NCBI RefSeq assembly: GCF_030811655.1
Contig: NZ_JAUSRE010000005.1
Span: forward strand, 62,001-126,000
Origin: Pseudarthrobacter enclensis
Lineage (GTDB): Bacteria; Actinomycetota; Actinomycetes; Actinomycetales; Micrococcaceae
DNA length: 64,000 nt
Reading direction: 5' to 3'
Part shown: piece after piece, positions 55,201 through 64,000 of the stretch
How positions within the stretch are numbered: the stretch's first letter is position 1
How the letters are laid out: the number at the start of each line of letters is the position of its first letter
The notes under the pieces: generated by a model
The model's database searches: none
Told to the model about the DNA's origin: nothing
What the model saw: the letters and a program-made list of their open reading frames with translations, nothing else
Position numbers and translations under genes: made by a program

Positions 55201-56427
55201 CTAACGGTCCAGGACGCTCAGGCCGGGGAGTTCCTTGCCTTCGAGGTATTCCAGGCTGGCGCCGCCACCTGTGGAAATGTGGCCGAACTGGTCGTCGGCG
55301 AACCCCAGGGTGCGTACAGCGGCAGCCGAATCGCCGCCGCCCACCACGGTGAAGCCTTCCGTCCCGGTCAGGGCCTCGGCAATGGCACGGGTACCTGCCG
55401 AGAAAGCCTCGAATTCGAAGACACCCATGGGGCCGTTCCAGAAGACGGTACGTGCGCCCTTGATGCGTTCAGCGAAGGCGGCGGCGGTTTCCGGTCCAAT
55501 ATCCAGGCCGATGCCCTGGGCACCAAAGCTGCTGCCTTCAATGGCGTCCGCGGCGACGGTCTCGTGGGCGGCGTCGGCGGCGAACTTCTCCGCCACCACT
55601 ACGTCTGTGGGAACCACGAATTCCGTGCCGGCGTCCGCGGCCCGCTTCAGGTATTCCTGGACGACCGGGATCTGGTCCTCTTCAAGGAGGCTGGAGGCGA
55701 CCTTGTGTCCCTGGGCTGCCAGGAAGGTGAAGAGCATGCCGCCGCCCACCAGGATGGTGTCCGCTTTGCCGATCAGGTTGTTGATGACGGCAAGCTTGTC
55801 CGAGACCTTGGAGCCGCCGAGCACCACCACGTAAGGGCGCTGGGTGTCGGTGGTGAGCTTCCGAAGGACCTCAACCTCGGTGTGCACCAGGTCGCCCTGG
55901 TACGACGGCAGCCGGGTAGCGACGTCATAGACGCTGGCATGCTTGCGGTGGACGGCGCCGAAGGCGTCATCCACGTAAGCGCCGTTGCTGCCGGTGAGTG
56001 CCACCAGCTCGTCCGCGAAGGCGCCGCGTTCGGCGTCGTCCTTGCTGGTCTCCCGGGCGTCGAAGCGGACGTTCTCCAGAACGAGTGCTTCACCGTCCTG
56101 CAGGGATGCAGCGGCAGCCTTGGCGGCGTCGCCGACGGTATCGGCGGCCAGGGTGACCTTGAAGCCCGCCAGCTCGGCGAGGCGGTCCACTGCGGGCCGC
56201 AATGAGTACTTCTCCTCCGGGGCGCCCTTGGGGCGTCCGAGGTGGGCTGTTACCAGCACGCGGGCACCGGCGTCCTTGAGCTTTGCCAGCACTGGGAGCG
56301 AGGCCTTAATGCGGCCGTCGTCAGTGACTGTAGAGCCGTCGAGCGGCACATTCAGGTCACTTCGAACCAGAATGTACCGCCCGCGGACACCTTCAGCGAT
56401 CAGTTCGTTGAGGGTGTGAAATGTCAT
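55201..56427 (-). CDS. pgk: Phosphoglycerate kinase
   Basis: A 408-residue two-domain kinase. The N-terminal substrate site is [11 protein letters not shown] near 22 with HLGRPKG near 62. The hinge and nucleotide side have [12 protein letters not shown] near 205 and the C-terminal GGGDSAAAV loop near 380. ATG 56427 lies 10 bp after the gap stop. A TAGGGT box 7 nt upstream could be either a leaderless-type -10 or an AGGG Shine-Dalgarno at 8 nt. In-frame Mets further upstream lie within gap. Confidence 0.96.
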   Translation of the reverse strand: MTFHTLNELIAEGVRGRYILVRSDLNVPLDGSTVTDDGRIKASLPVLAKLKDAGARVLVTAHLGRPKGAPEEKYSLRPAVDRLAELAGFKVTLAADTVGDAAKAAAASLQDGEALVLENVRFDARETSKDDAERGAFADELVALTGSNGAYVDDAFGAVHRKHASVYDVATRLPSYQGDLVHTEVEVLRKLTTDTQRPYVVVLGGSKVSDKLAVINNLIGKADTILVGGGMLFTFLAAQGHKVASSLLEEDQIPVVQEYLKRAADAGTEFVVPTDVVVAEKFAADAAHETVAADAIEGSSFGAQGIGLDIGPETAAAFAERIKGARTVFWNGPMGVFEFEAFSAGTRAIAEALTGTEGFTVVGGGDSAAAVRTLGFADDQFGHISTGGGASLEYLEGKELPGLSVLDR

Positions 56428-56437
56428 GTCTCTAACC

Positions 56438-57541
<1,104 letters not shown>

Positions 57542-57612
57542 TTAACACGGAGGGCGACCAGCCTCATTGCTGAAGGCTAACCGCCTTCCGTGACTTATCT
57601 TACGTTTAAGTG

Positions 57613-57642
57613 GGTCCGCCCCCGCAAGTGCGGGGGCGGACC
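57613..57642 (-). terminator. Hairpin terminator after sodA
   Basis: GGTCCGCCCCCGC (57613-57625) pairs with GCGGGGGCGGACC (57630-57642), a 13-bp GC stem with an AAGT loop, about 66 bp after the sodA stop. Confidence 0.75.
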
Positions 57643-57707
57643 GTCCACATCCCGGCTGGTTTAAGTCGGAATGTGAAGTTTGTTACAGCGGGGTATAACG
57701 CTCGTCA

Positions 57708-58334
57708 CTACGGGAGGGTGATGAGGCCCGTGGCGTTGGTGCGGGCTGCCTCGAAGCGCTGGGCGACGTCTGCCCAGTTGACGATGTTCCAGAAAGCCTT
57801 GACGTAGTCGGCCTTCACGTTGACGTAGTCCAGGTAGAAGGCGTGCTCCCACATGTCCAGCATCAGCAGCGGGATGGTGCCCAGGGCGGTGTTGCCCTGC
57901 TGATCGTAGAGCTGCTCGATGACCAGGTTTCCGCCGATGGGCTCGTAGGCCAGGAAACCCCAGCCGGAGCCCTGCAGGCCAAGGGCTGCAGCGGAGAACT
58001 GGGCACGGAAGGCATCGAAGGAGCCGAAGGCGTCGTCGATCGCGGCAGCCAGCTCACCTTCGGGCTTGTCGCCGCCGTCCGGGGAGAGGTTCTTCCAGAA
58101 CACGGAGTGGTTCACGTGGCCGCCGGTGTGGAACGCGAGGTCCTTCGAGAGCCGGTTGATGTTGGCGAAGTCGCCCTTTTCACGTGCCTCGGCCAGCTGG
58201 GCCAGGGCGTTGTTTGCGCCTGCAACGTAGGCTGCGTGGTGCTTGCTGTGGTGCAGTTCCATGATCCGCGCGGAGATGTGCGGTTCGAGGGCGGCGTAGT
58301 CGTAGCTGAGTTCCGGCAAAACGTACTCGGTCAC
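57708..58334 (-). CDS. sodA: Superoxide dismutase, Mn/Fe family
   Basis: A 208-residue enzyme dismutating superoxide. Metal ligands by family alignment are His28 ([11 protein letters not shown]), His76 ([10 protein letters not shown]), Asp160 and His164 ([11 protein letters not shown]). Residues around the site are compatible with Mn or Fe. GTG 58334 is chosen because GGAGG lies 6 nt upstream; an in-frame ATG at 58391 lacks one. It stands alone between whiA and gap with its own terminator. Confidence 0.95.
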   Translation of the reverse strand: MTEYVLPELSYDYAALEPHISARIMELHHSKHHAAYVAGANNALAQLAEAREKGDFANINRLSKDLAFHTGGHVNHSVFWKNLSPDGGDKPEGELAAAIDDAFGSFDAFRAQFSAAALGLQGSGWGFLAYEPIGGNLVIEQLYDQQGNTALGTIPLLMLDMWEHAFYLDYVNVKADYVKAFWNIVNWADVAQRFEAARTNATGLITLP

Positions 58335-58435
58335 AAAATCCTCCAATATCGTGGACCCGAAGGTCCGGTTGGTAACTCTCGGATTGTGCATCCGGGCAGC
58401 TGGTGCCCGGAATTCTTTCTGATTCTATGGGGCGC

Positions 58436-59416
58436 TTACTCGTCCAGCATTTCAGGCGTCACATTGGCGTCCGTTCCGGGAATGCCCAGGTCAAGCGCGC
58501 GCTTGTCCGCCATGGCCAGCAAGCGGCGGATCCTGCCCGCGATCGCATCCTTGGTCATCACCGGATCAGCCAGGCGGCCCAGCTCGTCAAGGCTTGCCTG
58601 CTTGTGCGCCACCCGCAGTTCACCGGCGTACTTCAGGTGGTCGGGCACGTCGTCGCCCAGGATCTCCAGGGCCCGTTCCACACGCGCGCCGGCGGCCACC
58701 GCTGCCTGCGCGGAGCGGCGCAGGTTGGCATCATCGAAGTTGGCCAGACGGTTGGCGGTCGCCCTGACCTCCTTGCGCATCCGGCGTTCCTCCCACACCA
58801 TCAGCGCATCATGCGCCCCCATGCGGGTCAGGAGCGCGGCGATGGTGTCCCCGTCGCGGATGACCACCCGGTCCACTCCCCTGACTTCACGGGCCTTGGC
58901 CTGGATGTCCAGCCGGCGGGCGGCACCCACCAGGGCCAGGGCGGATTCGGGGCCGGGGCACGTGACTTCGAGCGACGACGACCGGCCGGGTTCGGTGAGC
59001 GAGCCGTGGGCCAGGAATGCGCCGCGCCATACGGCTTCGGCGTCCGCGGCTGATCCATTCACGACGGCAGACGGCAGGCCACGCACGGGGCGCCCGCGTC
59101 CGTCCAGGAGGCCGGTCTGCCGGGCCAGCGCCTCGCCGTCGCGGACCACGCGGACCACGTAGCGGCTGGCGCGCCGGAGTCCGCCGGCAGACACCACGAT
59201 GATCTCGCTTTGGTGTCCGTACACCTCGGCGATGGCTGCGCGGAGCCTGCGGGCAGTGGACGCCAGGTCCACTTCCGCCTCGATGACGATCCGGCCGGAG
59301 ATGATGTGCAGTCCCCCGGCGAACCGGAGCATTGCGGAGACCTCAGCCTTGCGCACTGATGACTTCTTAATGTCCAGACGGGACAGTTCTTCCTTGACCG
59401 ATGCTGTCAGTGCCAT
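58436..59416 (-). CDS. whiA: DNA-binding regulator WhiA
   Basis: A 326-residue protein with a degenerate LAGLIDADG homing-endonuclease-like N-terminal domain (about 1-190) and a C-terminal helix-turn-helix ([31 protein letters not shown]). In Streptomyces it controls sporulation division genes. In non-sporulating actinobacteria it is conserved with yvcK and rapZ and linked to cell division. AGGAAGG lies 4 nt before ATG 59416. It is 9 bp after yvcK. Confidence 0.96.
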   Translation of the reverse strand: MALTASVKEELSRLDIKKSSVRKAEVSAMLRFAGGLHIISGRIVIEAEVDLASTARRLRAAIAEVYGHQSEIIVVSAGGLRRASRYVVRVVRDGEALARQTGLLDGRGRPVRGLPSAVVNGSAADAEAVWRGAFLAHGSLTEPGRSSSLEVTCPGPESALALVGAARRLDIQAKAREVRGVDRVVIRDGDTIAALLTRMGAHDALMVWEERRMRKEVRATANRLANFDDANLRRSAQAAVAAGARVERALEILGDDVPDHLKYAGELRVAHKQASLDELGRLADPVMTKDAIAGRIRRLLAMADKRALDLGIPGTDANVTPEMLDE

Positions 59417-59425
59417 GGCACCTTC

Positions 59426-60445
59426 CTAACTGTTCCCAAAAATGTCCTGGTACGCCGTGGCCAGCCGGAGCGGCTCATGGACGGGGCGGCGTCCCGACGC
59501 CCCTACTTTACCCAAGACCACCTCCGCGCCGATCATGCCGGCGGCCTTCTCGAACTCCTGCCGGTCCGGCACTGAGGCGGGATCTGCCAGGACCACGTCG
59601 ACGCTGAACTCCGGTGCGTAGCGTCGAAGCACATGCAGGTGGTCCGCCGCCGTCATGCCGGTTGTTTCCTTGGTATCCATGGCCAGATTCATGGTGAGGC
59701 AGCGTTTGGCGGGGGTGGCGCAGAGGGCCTGCCGCATCTCGGGCAGCAGCAGGTGCGGCAGGACCGACGTGTACCAGGATCCCGGGCCAAGGACCACCCA
59801 GTCGGCCAGCTCAATGGCGGTCAAGGCCTCTGTGCAGGCGGGTGCGGATTTGGGCAGGAGCCGGACTTCCTCCAGCGAACCCGCCACCGCGCAGCGGGCC
59901 TGGCCGTGGATGGTCTGCAGGGCAGTCCCGCCGTCCGGGGCGGTCACCCGGATGTCGCCTTCGATGGTGAGCGGGACCGTGGACATGGGCAGCACCTGCC
60001 CGCGGGCGCCGAGGAGGGCCCCGGCCCATTTGAGCCCCGCCACCGCGTCGCCGAGCAGCTCCCACAATGTGACGATCAAAAGATTGCCCATGGCGTGTTC
60101 GTCCAACGAGCCGCCGGAACCCTTACCACGACGGAAGCGGTGCTGCATGACATCGCGCCAGGTACGTCCCCAGTCGGTGTCGTCACAAAGCGCTGACAGG
60201 GCCATGCGGAGGTCTCCCGGCGGGAGGACACCGTACTCTTCGCGCAGACGCCCGGAAGATCCGCCGTCGTCCGCCACGGTGACAACTGCAGTCAGCTCGG
60301 AGGTGAGCAGCCGCAGTGCCGACAAAGAAGCGGCCAGTCCGTGGCCGCCGCCCAACGCCACAACGTTGGGGCCCTTGTCCTGCTGGCCCGAGCCCTTACC
60401 GGCGGGGGGCGGCACCAGGGGCAGGGCTCCGGTGAACAGGGCCAT
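59426..60445 (-). CDS. yvcK: YvcK/CofD-like UDP-N-acetylglucosamine-binding protein
   Basis: A 339-residue cytoplasmic protein related to CofD (2-phospho-L-lactate transferase). Nucleotide motif VVALGGGHGLAASLSALR lies near 29-46, with VTVADDGGSSGRLREEYGVLPPGDLR and WVVLGPGSWYTSVLPHL. In Bacillus and actinobacteria it affects cell shape and central carbon balance. It overlaps rapZ by one base, forming the conserved rapZ-yvcK-whiA set. Confidence 0.94.
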   Translation of the reverse strand: MALFTGALPLVPPPAGKGSGQQDKGPNVVALGGGHGLAASLSALRLLTSELTAVVTVADDGGSSGRLREEYGVLPPGDLRMALSALCDDTDWGRTWRDVMQHRFRRGKGSGGSLDEHAMGNLLIVTLWELLGDAVAGLKWAGALLGARGQVLPMSTVPLTIEGDIRVTAPDGGTALQTIHGQARCAVAGSLEEVRLLPKSAPACTEALTAIELADWVVLGPGSWYTSVLPHLLLPEMRQALCATPAKRCLTMNLAMDTKETTGMTAADHLHVLRRYAPEFSVDVVLADPASVPDRQEFEKAAGMIGAEVVLGKVGASGRRPVHEPLRLATAYQDIFGNS

Positions 60446-61368
60446 TATTCGCGGCCCAGATCCCGGTGCGCGGTGGTCACCGTGACCCGCGGATACTGCG
60501 CGAGCTTCTTGGAGAGTTCCACTGCCACGGCCACGGAGCGGTGCTTGCCCCCGGTGCAGCCCACCGCAATGGTGGCGTAGTGCTTGTTCTCCCGGCGGTA
60601 GCCCTCCAGCACGGGCTCCAGGGCCAGGACGTAGCGGTCCACGAAGTTCTTGACGCCTTCGGCTTCGAGGACGTAGTCGCTAACGTCCTTGTCCAGTCCG
60701 GTCTGCGGGCGCAGCTGGGGAACCCAGTGCGGATTGGGGATGAAGCGGGCGTCGGCCACGAAGTTGGCGTCCACCGGCAGGCCATACTTGAAGCCGAAGC
60801 TCATGACATTGAGCCGAAGGGCCACGGGGCCGGTTTCGCTGAAGAGTTCCGTAATGGCAGTGGCCAGGCCGTGGACGTTGTAGTTGGTGGTGTCCAGGAC
60901 GACGTCGGAGCTGTCGCGCAGTTCCTGCAACAGCTCGCGTTCGGCCGCGATACCGTCGAGTATCCGTCCGCCGCCCTGAAGCGGGTGTGGACGGCGCCCC
61001 TGTTCGAACCGCCGCACCAGGACGTTGTCGCTGGCGTCCAGGAAGAGGACCCGGAAGGTCACTCCGCTGGCGGCGAGTGCGCCAAGCGCAGAGCGGATGT
61101 CGGCAAAGAGGCCTTTGCTGCGGACGTCAATCACCACGGCCAGCCTGGGGATGGACTGTGGGGCGTGGGAGACGAGCTCGGCGAGCGTGCCCAGCATCTG
61201 CGGCGGAAGATTCTCCACCACGTACCAGCCATGGTCCTCCAGGGCGTCTGCCGCGGTGCTCCGTCCGGCGCCGGACATTCCGGTGACTACCAGCAGCTCC
61301 GCTTCGAGCGGCTTAACGGGCTCCAGCCCGTCGTGCCCCGCTCCGGATTCCGCCGTCGTGTCTGCCAT
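60445..61368 (-). CDS. rapZ: RapZ/YvcJ family nucleotide-binding protein
   Basis: A 307-residue P-loop protein. Walker A is [15 protein letters not shown] at 29-43, with Arg in place of the usual Lys, as I recall from actinobacterial homologues. The C-terminal domain has [19 protein letters not shown] and [13 protein letters not shown]. In E. coli RapZ controls GlcN-6-P synthase through an sRNA. Here, next to yvcK, it may respond to amino-sugar levels. GGGGCAGG precedes ATG 61368. Confidence 0.94.
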   Translation of the reverse strand: MADTTAESGAGHDGLEPVKPLEAELLVVTGMSGAGRSTAADALEDHGWYVVENLPPQMLGTLAELVSHAPQSIPRLAVVIDVRSKGLFADIRSALGALAASGVTFRVLFLDASDNVLVRRFEQGRRPHPLQGGGRILDGIAAERELLQELRDSSDVVLDTTNYNVHGLATAITELFSETGPVALRLNVMSFGFKYGLPVDANFVADARFIPNPHWVPQLRPQTGLDKDVSDYVLEAEGVKNFVDRYVLALEPVLEGYRRENKHYATIAVGCTGGKHRSVAVAVELSKKLAQYPRVTVTTAHRDLGRE

Positions 61369-61435
61369 GAAGCCTGCCCCGTTTCCTTGTTGTTCCCCGG
61401 GCGGCCGCTGTGGCGGCGCCCGTCTTTTACCCTAG

Positions 61436-63430
61436 CTAAGATTCGATGATTTCGCCGGTGGTCATGTTGATCGCCGGCGCGGCCACAGCCTCGGGCCCAT
61501 CAGCCGCAAAATGGCTCACGATGGCGCCGGCGAGTGCGGGGCCAATACCTTTCGCCTGGGCCAACTCTTCCACGGAGGCCGCCTTGACGCCCTTGACGGA
61601 GCCAAAGTGTGCCAGCAGGGCCTTCCGCTTGGAAGCACCCAGGCCGGGAACGGCGTCCAGCGCCGAAACCGTCATGGCCTTACCCCGCTTTTGCCGGTGG
61701 AAGGTGATGGCGAAGCGGTGGGCCTCGTCACGGATGCGCTGTAGCAAATACAACCCCTGCGAAGTGCGGGGCAGGACAACCGGGAAGTCGCTGTCCGGAA
61801 GCCACACCTCCTCCAGCCGCTTGGCGAGCCCCACCACGTACACGTCGTCGATTCCCAGGTCTGCGAGGGCGCGCGCCGCGGCGTTCACCTGGGGCTGGCC
61901 GCCGTCAACAACCACCAGGTTGGGCGGGTAGGCGAACCTTGCCTTCGGCGCGGGCGTGGTGGTGTCCAGCGCCGCTTCCGCCGCCTCTTGGTCGGTGGCT
62001 TCCAGGACGGCCTCGTCCACCTGCGCCGATTTGTCGTCGAGGTAGTGGCGGAACCGGCGGGTCAGGACGTCGTGCATGGCGGCGGTATCATCGGCTGCTG
62101 CGGGACCGGTGATGGAGAACTTGCGGTAGTCGGACTTCTTCGGCAGCCCGTCCTCCACCACCACCATGGACGCCACCACGTTGGTGCCCTGCACATGGGA
62201 CACGTCAAAGCATTCGATCCTCAACAGGGGGACGGGCAGGTCCAAGGCTTCCTGCAGTTCCTGGAGGGCCTGGGACCTGACGGTGATGTCCCCGGCGCGC
62301 CGTGTTTTATGGAGCTTCAGCGCATGCTCGGCATTTTCGCGGACCGTGGACATCAGCGCTGCCTTGTCCCCGCGCTGGGGTACGCGGATGTCCACTTTTG
62401 CGCCCCGAATCCCGCCCAGCCACTTGGCAAGGTCCTCGGCGTTGCTGGGTGTCACGGGCACCAGCACTTCGCGCGGCAGCCTGCCGTGGGTGTCGCCGTC
62501 CTCGCCGTAGACCTGCTGCAGCAGATGCTCCACCAGGTCCGGCGTGGTGAAGTCCTCCACCTTTTCCACCACCCAGCCGCGCTGGCCGCGGATCCTGCCG
62601 CCGCGGACGTGGAACACCTGGACGGCAGCTTCCAGTTCATCCTCATGGAGGGCGAAGACGTCCGCATCCGTATCCTCGGACAGCACCACGGCGTTCCGCT
62701 CGAAGACCTTGCGCAGCGCCGTGATGTCGTCACGGAGCCGGGCCGCGTGCTCGTAGTCGAGCTTCGCCACGGCGTCAGCCATCTGCTTTTCCAGCTTGTT
62801 GATGAACCTCTTGGCCTCACCGCCCATGAAGGCGCAGAAATCCTCTGCCAGTGCGCGGTGATCCTCTGGCGAAATCCGGCCCACGCACGGCGCGGAGCAC
62901 TTGTCGATGTAGCCCAGGAGGCAGGGCCGGCCGCTGGCCTCAGCCCGCTTGAAGACGCCGGGGCTGCAGCTCCGGACGGGGAAAACGCGCAGCAGCGTGT
63001 CCATGGTTTCCCGGATGGCGCCGGCCGTGTAGGGGCCGAAGTAGCGTGTTCCCTTGCGTTTGTCCCCCCGCATCACCTGCACCCGCGGGAACTTATCGCT
63101 CATGGTCACCGCAAGGTAGGGATAGGTCTTGTCATCCCGGAACACCACGTTGAAGCGGGGCTTGAATTCCTTGATCCAGGTGTACTCCAGCTGGAGCGAC
63201 TCCAGTTCGCTGCCCACCACGGTCCATTCCACACTGCTGGCCGCGTGGACCATGGCGTAGGTTTTGGGCAGCAGCCCGGCAGGGTTGGCGAAATAGGAGT
63301 TCAGCCGGGAGCGGAGGCTTTTCGCTTTGCCAACGTAGATGACCCGGCCATGCGGGTCGCGGAACCGGTAGACGCCCGGGTTGGTGGGGATTTCACCGGT
63401 TTTTGGCCGGTAACTTGCTGGATTTGCCAC
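61436..63430 (-). CDS. uvrC: Excinuclease ABC subunit C
   Basis: A 664-residue nucleotide excision repair nuclease. In order: GIY-YIG domain (about 17-95, [24 protein letters not shown]), Cys-containing region near 135-160 ([28 protein letters not shown]), UVR helix near 210-245, RNase H-like endonuclease ([18 protein letters not shown], then [12 protein letters not shown]) and C-terminal helix-hairpin-helix ([23 protein letters not shown]). The start is GTG 63430. A TAGACT box ends 6 nt before it. Confidence 0.97.
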   Translation of the reverse strand: MANPASYRPKTGEIPTNPGVYRFRDPHGRVIYVGKAKSLRSRLNSYFANPAGLLPKTYAMVHAASSVEWTVVGSELESLQLEYTWIKEFKPRFNVVFRDDKTYPYLAVTMSDKFPRVQVMRGDKRKGTRYFGPYTAGAIRETMDTLLRVFPVRSCSPGVFKRAEASGRPCLLGYIDKCSAPCVGRISPEDHRALAEDFCAFMGGEAKRFINKLEKQMADAVAKLDYEHAARLRDDITALRKVFERNAVVLSEDTDADVFALHEDELEAAVQVFHVRGGRIRGQRGWVVEKVEDFTTPDLVEHLLQQVYGEDGDTHGRLPREVLVPVTPSNAEDLAKWLGGIRGAKVDIRVPQRGDKAALMSTVRENAEHALKLHKTRRAGDITVRSQALQELQEALDLPVPLLRIECFDVSHVQGTNVVASMVVVEDGLPKKSDYRKFSITGPAAADDTAAMHDVLTRRFRHYLDDKSAQVDEAVLEATDQEAAEAALDTTTPAPKARFAYPPNLVVVDGGQPQVNAAARALADLGIDDVYVVGLAKRLEEVWLPDSDFPVVLPRTSQGLYLLQRIRDEAHRFAITFHRQKRGKAMTVSALDAVPGLGASKRKALLAHFGSVKGVKAASVEELAQAKGIGPALAGAIVSHFAADGPEAVAAPAINMTTGEIIES

Positions 63431-63436
63431 CTATCA

Positions 63437-63442
63437 AGTCTA
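63437..63442 (-). promoter_or_regulatory. TAGACT -10 box of uvrC, leaderless arrangement
   Basis: On the minus strand TAGACT ends 6 nt before GTG 63430. There is no Shine-Dalgarno in the short gap. Confidence 0.45.
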
Positions 63443-63498
63443 CTGAGTTCCGCCGGTCTTCCCTGCAGCGCCGGACCCGGCATGACTGCCGGCCCGGG

Positions 63499-64000
63499 CT
63501 ACCCCGCGGACTTGCTCTGGTTGTAGCTGGCGGACCGCTCCTGGCCGCTGAGTTCGGCGATAGCGTTCATGATCCGGTCCGTTACTTCGCGGCGGGCAGG
63601 CAGCGAGTGGTCCGGCCCTGTCTTGTCGAAGTAGAGCGGCTCGCCCACTTTCATGGTGAAATGCTGCGGCCTGACCCCTTTTTCACCTGCGCGCTGGAGC
63701 TTCTCGGTCCCGATCAGGCCCACGGGAATCACGGGCGCACCGGTGGTGAGGGCCAGCCAGCCGACGCCGGTGCGTCCCCGGTAGAGGATGCCGTCACGGG
63801 AGCGGGTGCCTTCGGGGTAGATGCCAATGCCGCGGCCAGCTTCCAGGATGTCCAGCAGGGTCTTGAGCGCCTGGACACTGGCAGCCTGTTCCCCGCGCTC
63901 TACCGGAATGGAACCCACTGACTCGAAGAAGGCCTTCATGACCTTGCCCTTGACGCCGCCGGTGGTGAAATACTCAGCCTTGGCAAAGAAGGCGACCGGC
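63499..64000 (-). CDS. plsC: 1-acyl-sn-glycerol-3-phosphate acyltransferase (5' end outside window)
   Basis: The C-terminal 166 or so residues of a PlsC-family acyltransferase that makes phosphatidic acid. The frame stays open to the right edge (PVAFFAKAEYFTTGGVKGKVMKAF), so the N-terminal HX4D motif is missing. The family motif FPEGTRS appears as IYPEGTRSRDG, and GAPVIPVGLIG is motif IV. The next gene on the same strand is uvrC, 68 bp downstream with its own -10 box. Confidence 0.9.
   Translation of the reverse strand, partial: PVAFFAKAEYFTTGGVKGKVMKAFFESVGSIPVERGEQAASVQALKTLLDILEAGRGIGIYPEGTRSRDGILYRGRTGVGWLALTTGAPVIPVGLIGTEKLQRAGEKGVRPQHFTMKVGEPLYFDKTGPDHSLPARREVTDRIMNAIAELSGQERSASYNQSKSAG

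Noticed and set aside
60445..61368. Arg instead of Lys in the RapZ Walker A motif
   Set aside because: GAGRST is what I recall as the normal form in actinobacterial RapZ/YvcJ homologues, so it is not a defect of this gene.
61395..61425. GC-rich bulged hairpin between uvrC and rapZ followed by TTTT on the plus strand
   Set aside because: No gene ends there on the plus strand and the minus side has no T-run; it is more likely chance in GC-rich sequence.

Overview
The window is a 64 kb piece of chromosome from a high-GC actinobacterium, most likely a member of the Micrococcaceae close to Arthrobacter/Pseudarthrobacter. The evidence is uniformly GC-rich coding sequence plus actinobacterial marker genes in typical order: whiA-yvcK-rapZ-uvrC, gap-pgk-tpiA-secG, rbpA beside zwf-opcA-pgl, an actinobacterial SUF operon led by a SufR-type repressor, DUF3099 and SURF1 genes, and a C-minus L31. 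I saw no tRNA, rRNA, CRISPR array, insertion sequence or prophage.

Layout. 0-3 kb: the 3' part of glgC, a zinc-finger SDR and a flavin-binding protein. 3-6.5 kb: a leftward triad of transglutaminase, alpha-E protein and circularly permuted ATP-grasp. 6.6-11.5 kb: YeiH-type exporter, aminopeptidase N, lipoate ligase. 11.6-20 kb: rpmE2 with a structured leader, an rRNA methyltransferase, a TSUP exporter, an ABC ATPase, serB, two SDRs (one FabG), DUF3099, a small Cys protein, SURF1, YbaK and an ABC-F protein. 21-23.8 kb: a spore photoproduct lyase-family radical SAM enzyme, a DUF808 protein and a VOC protein.

23.9-27.2 kb is the only region that looks decayed. It holds a HAD pseudogene, a membrane protein interrupted at a G7 tract, and an AAA ATPase interrupted by a one-base deletion. 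27.6-32.2 kb holds bioYMN converging on an AMP-ligase/thiolase pair. 32.3-38.3 kb holds a YpfJ-type protease and the sufR-B-D-Rieske-C-sufT operon. 38.5-44.7 kb holds an ABC exporter and ctaA, then a SulP-carbonic anhydrase fusion with a dense operator region, then ctaB. 45.2-53.5 kb is the pentose-phosphate operon tkt-tal-pgi-zwf-opcA-pgl, overlapping rbpA tail to tail. 53.9-58.3 kb holds lower glycolysis (gap-pgk-tpiA) with secG, and sodA. 58.4-64 kb holds whiA-yvcK-rapZ-uvrC and a partial plsC.

Most of the window is core metabolism: glycogen, central carbon, heme A/cytochrome oxidase maturation, Fe-S assembly and biotin uptake. Ten translation starts lie 6-8 nt after a TANNNT box, which points to widespread leaderless transcription. 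I did not find a convincing new defence or secretion system. The points most worth checking are the biotin-linked ligase/thiolase pair (with a catalytic Cys replaced by Ser), the zinc-finger SDR lacking its catalytic Tyr, the TGACA repeat cluster upstream of the SulP-carbonic anhydrase gene, and the decayed region.
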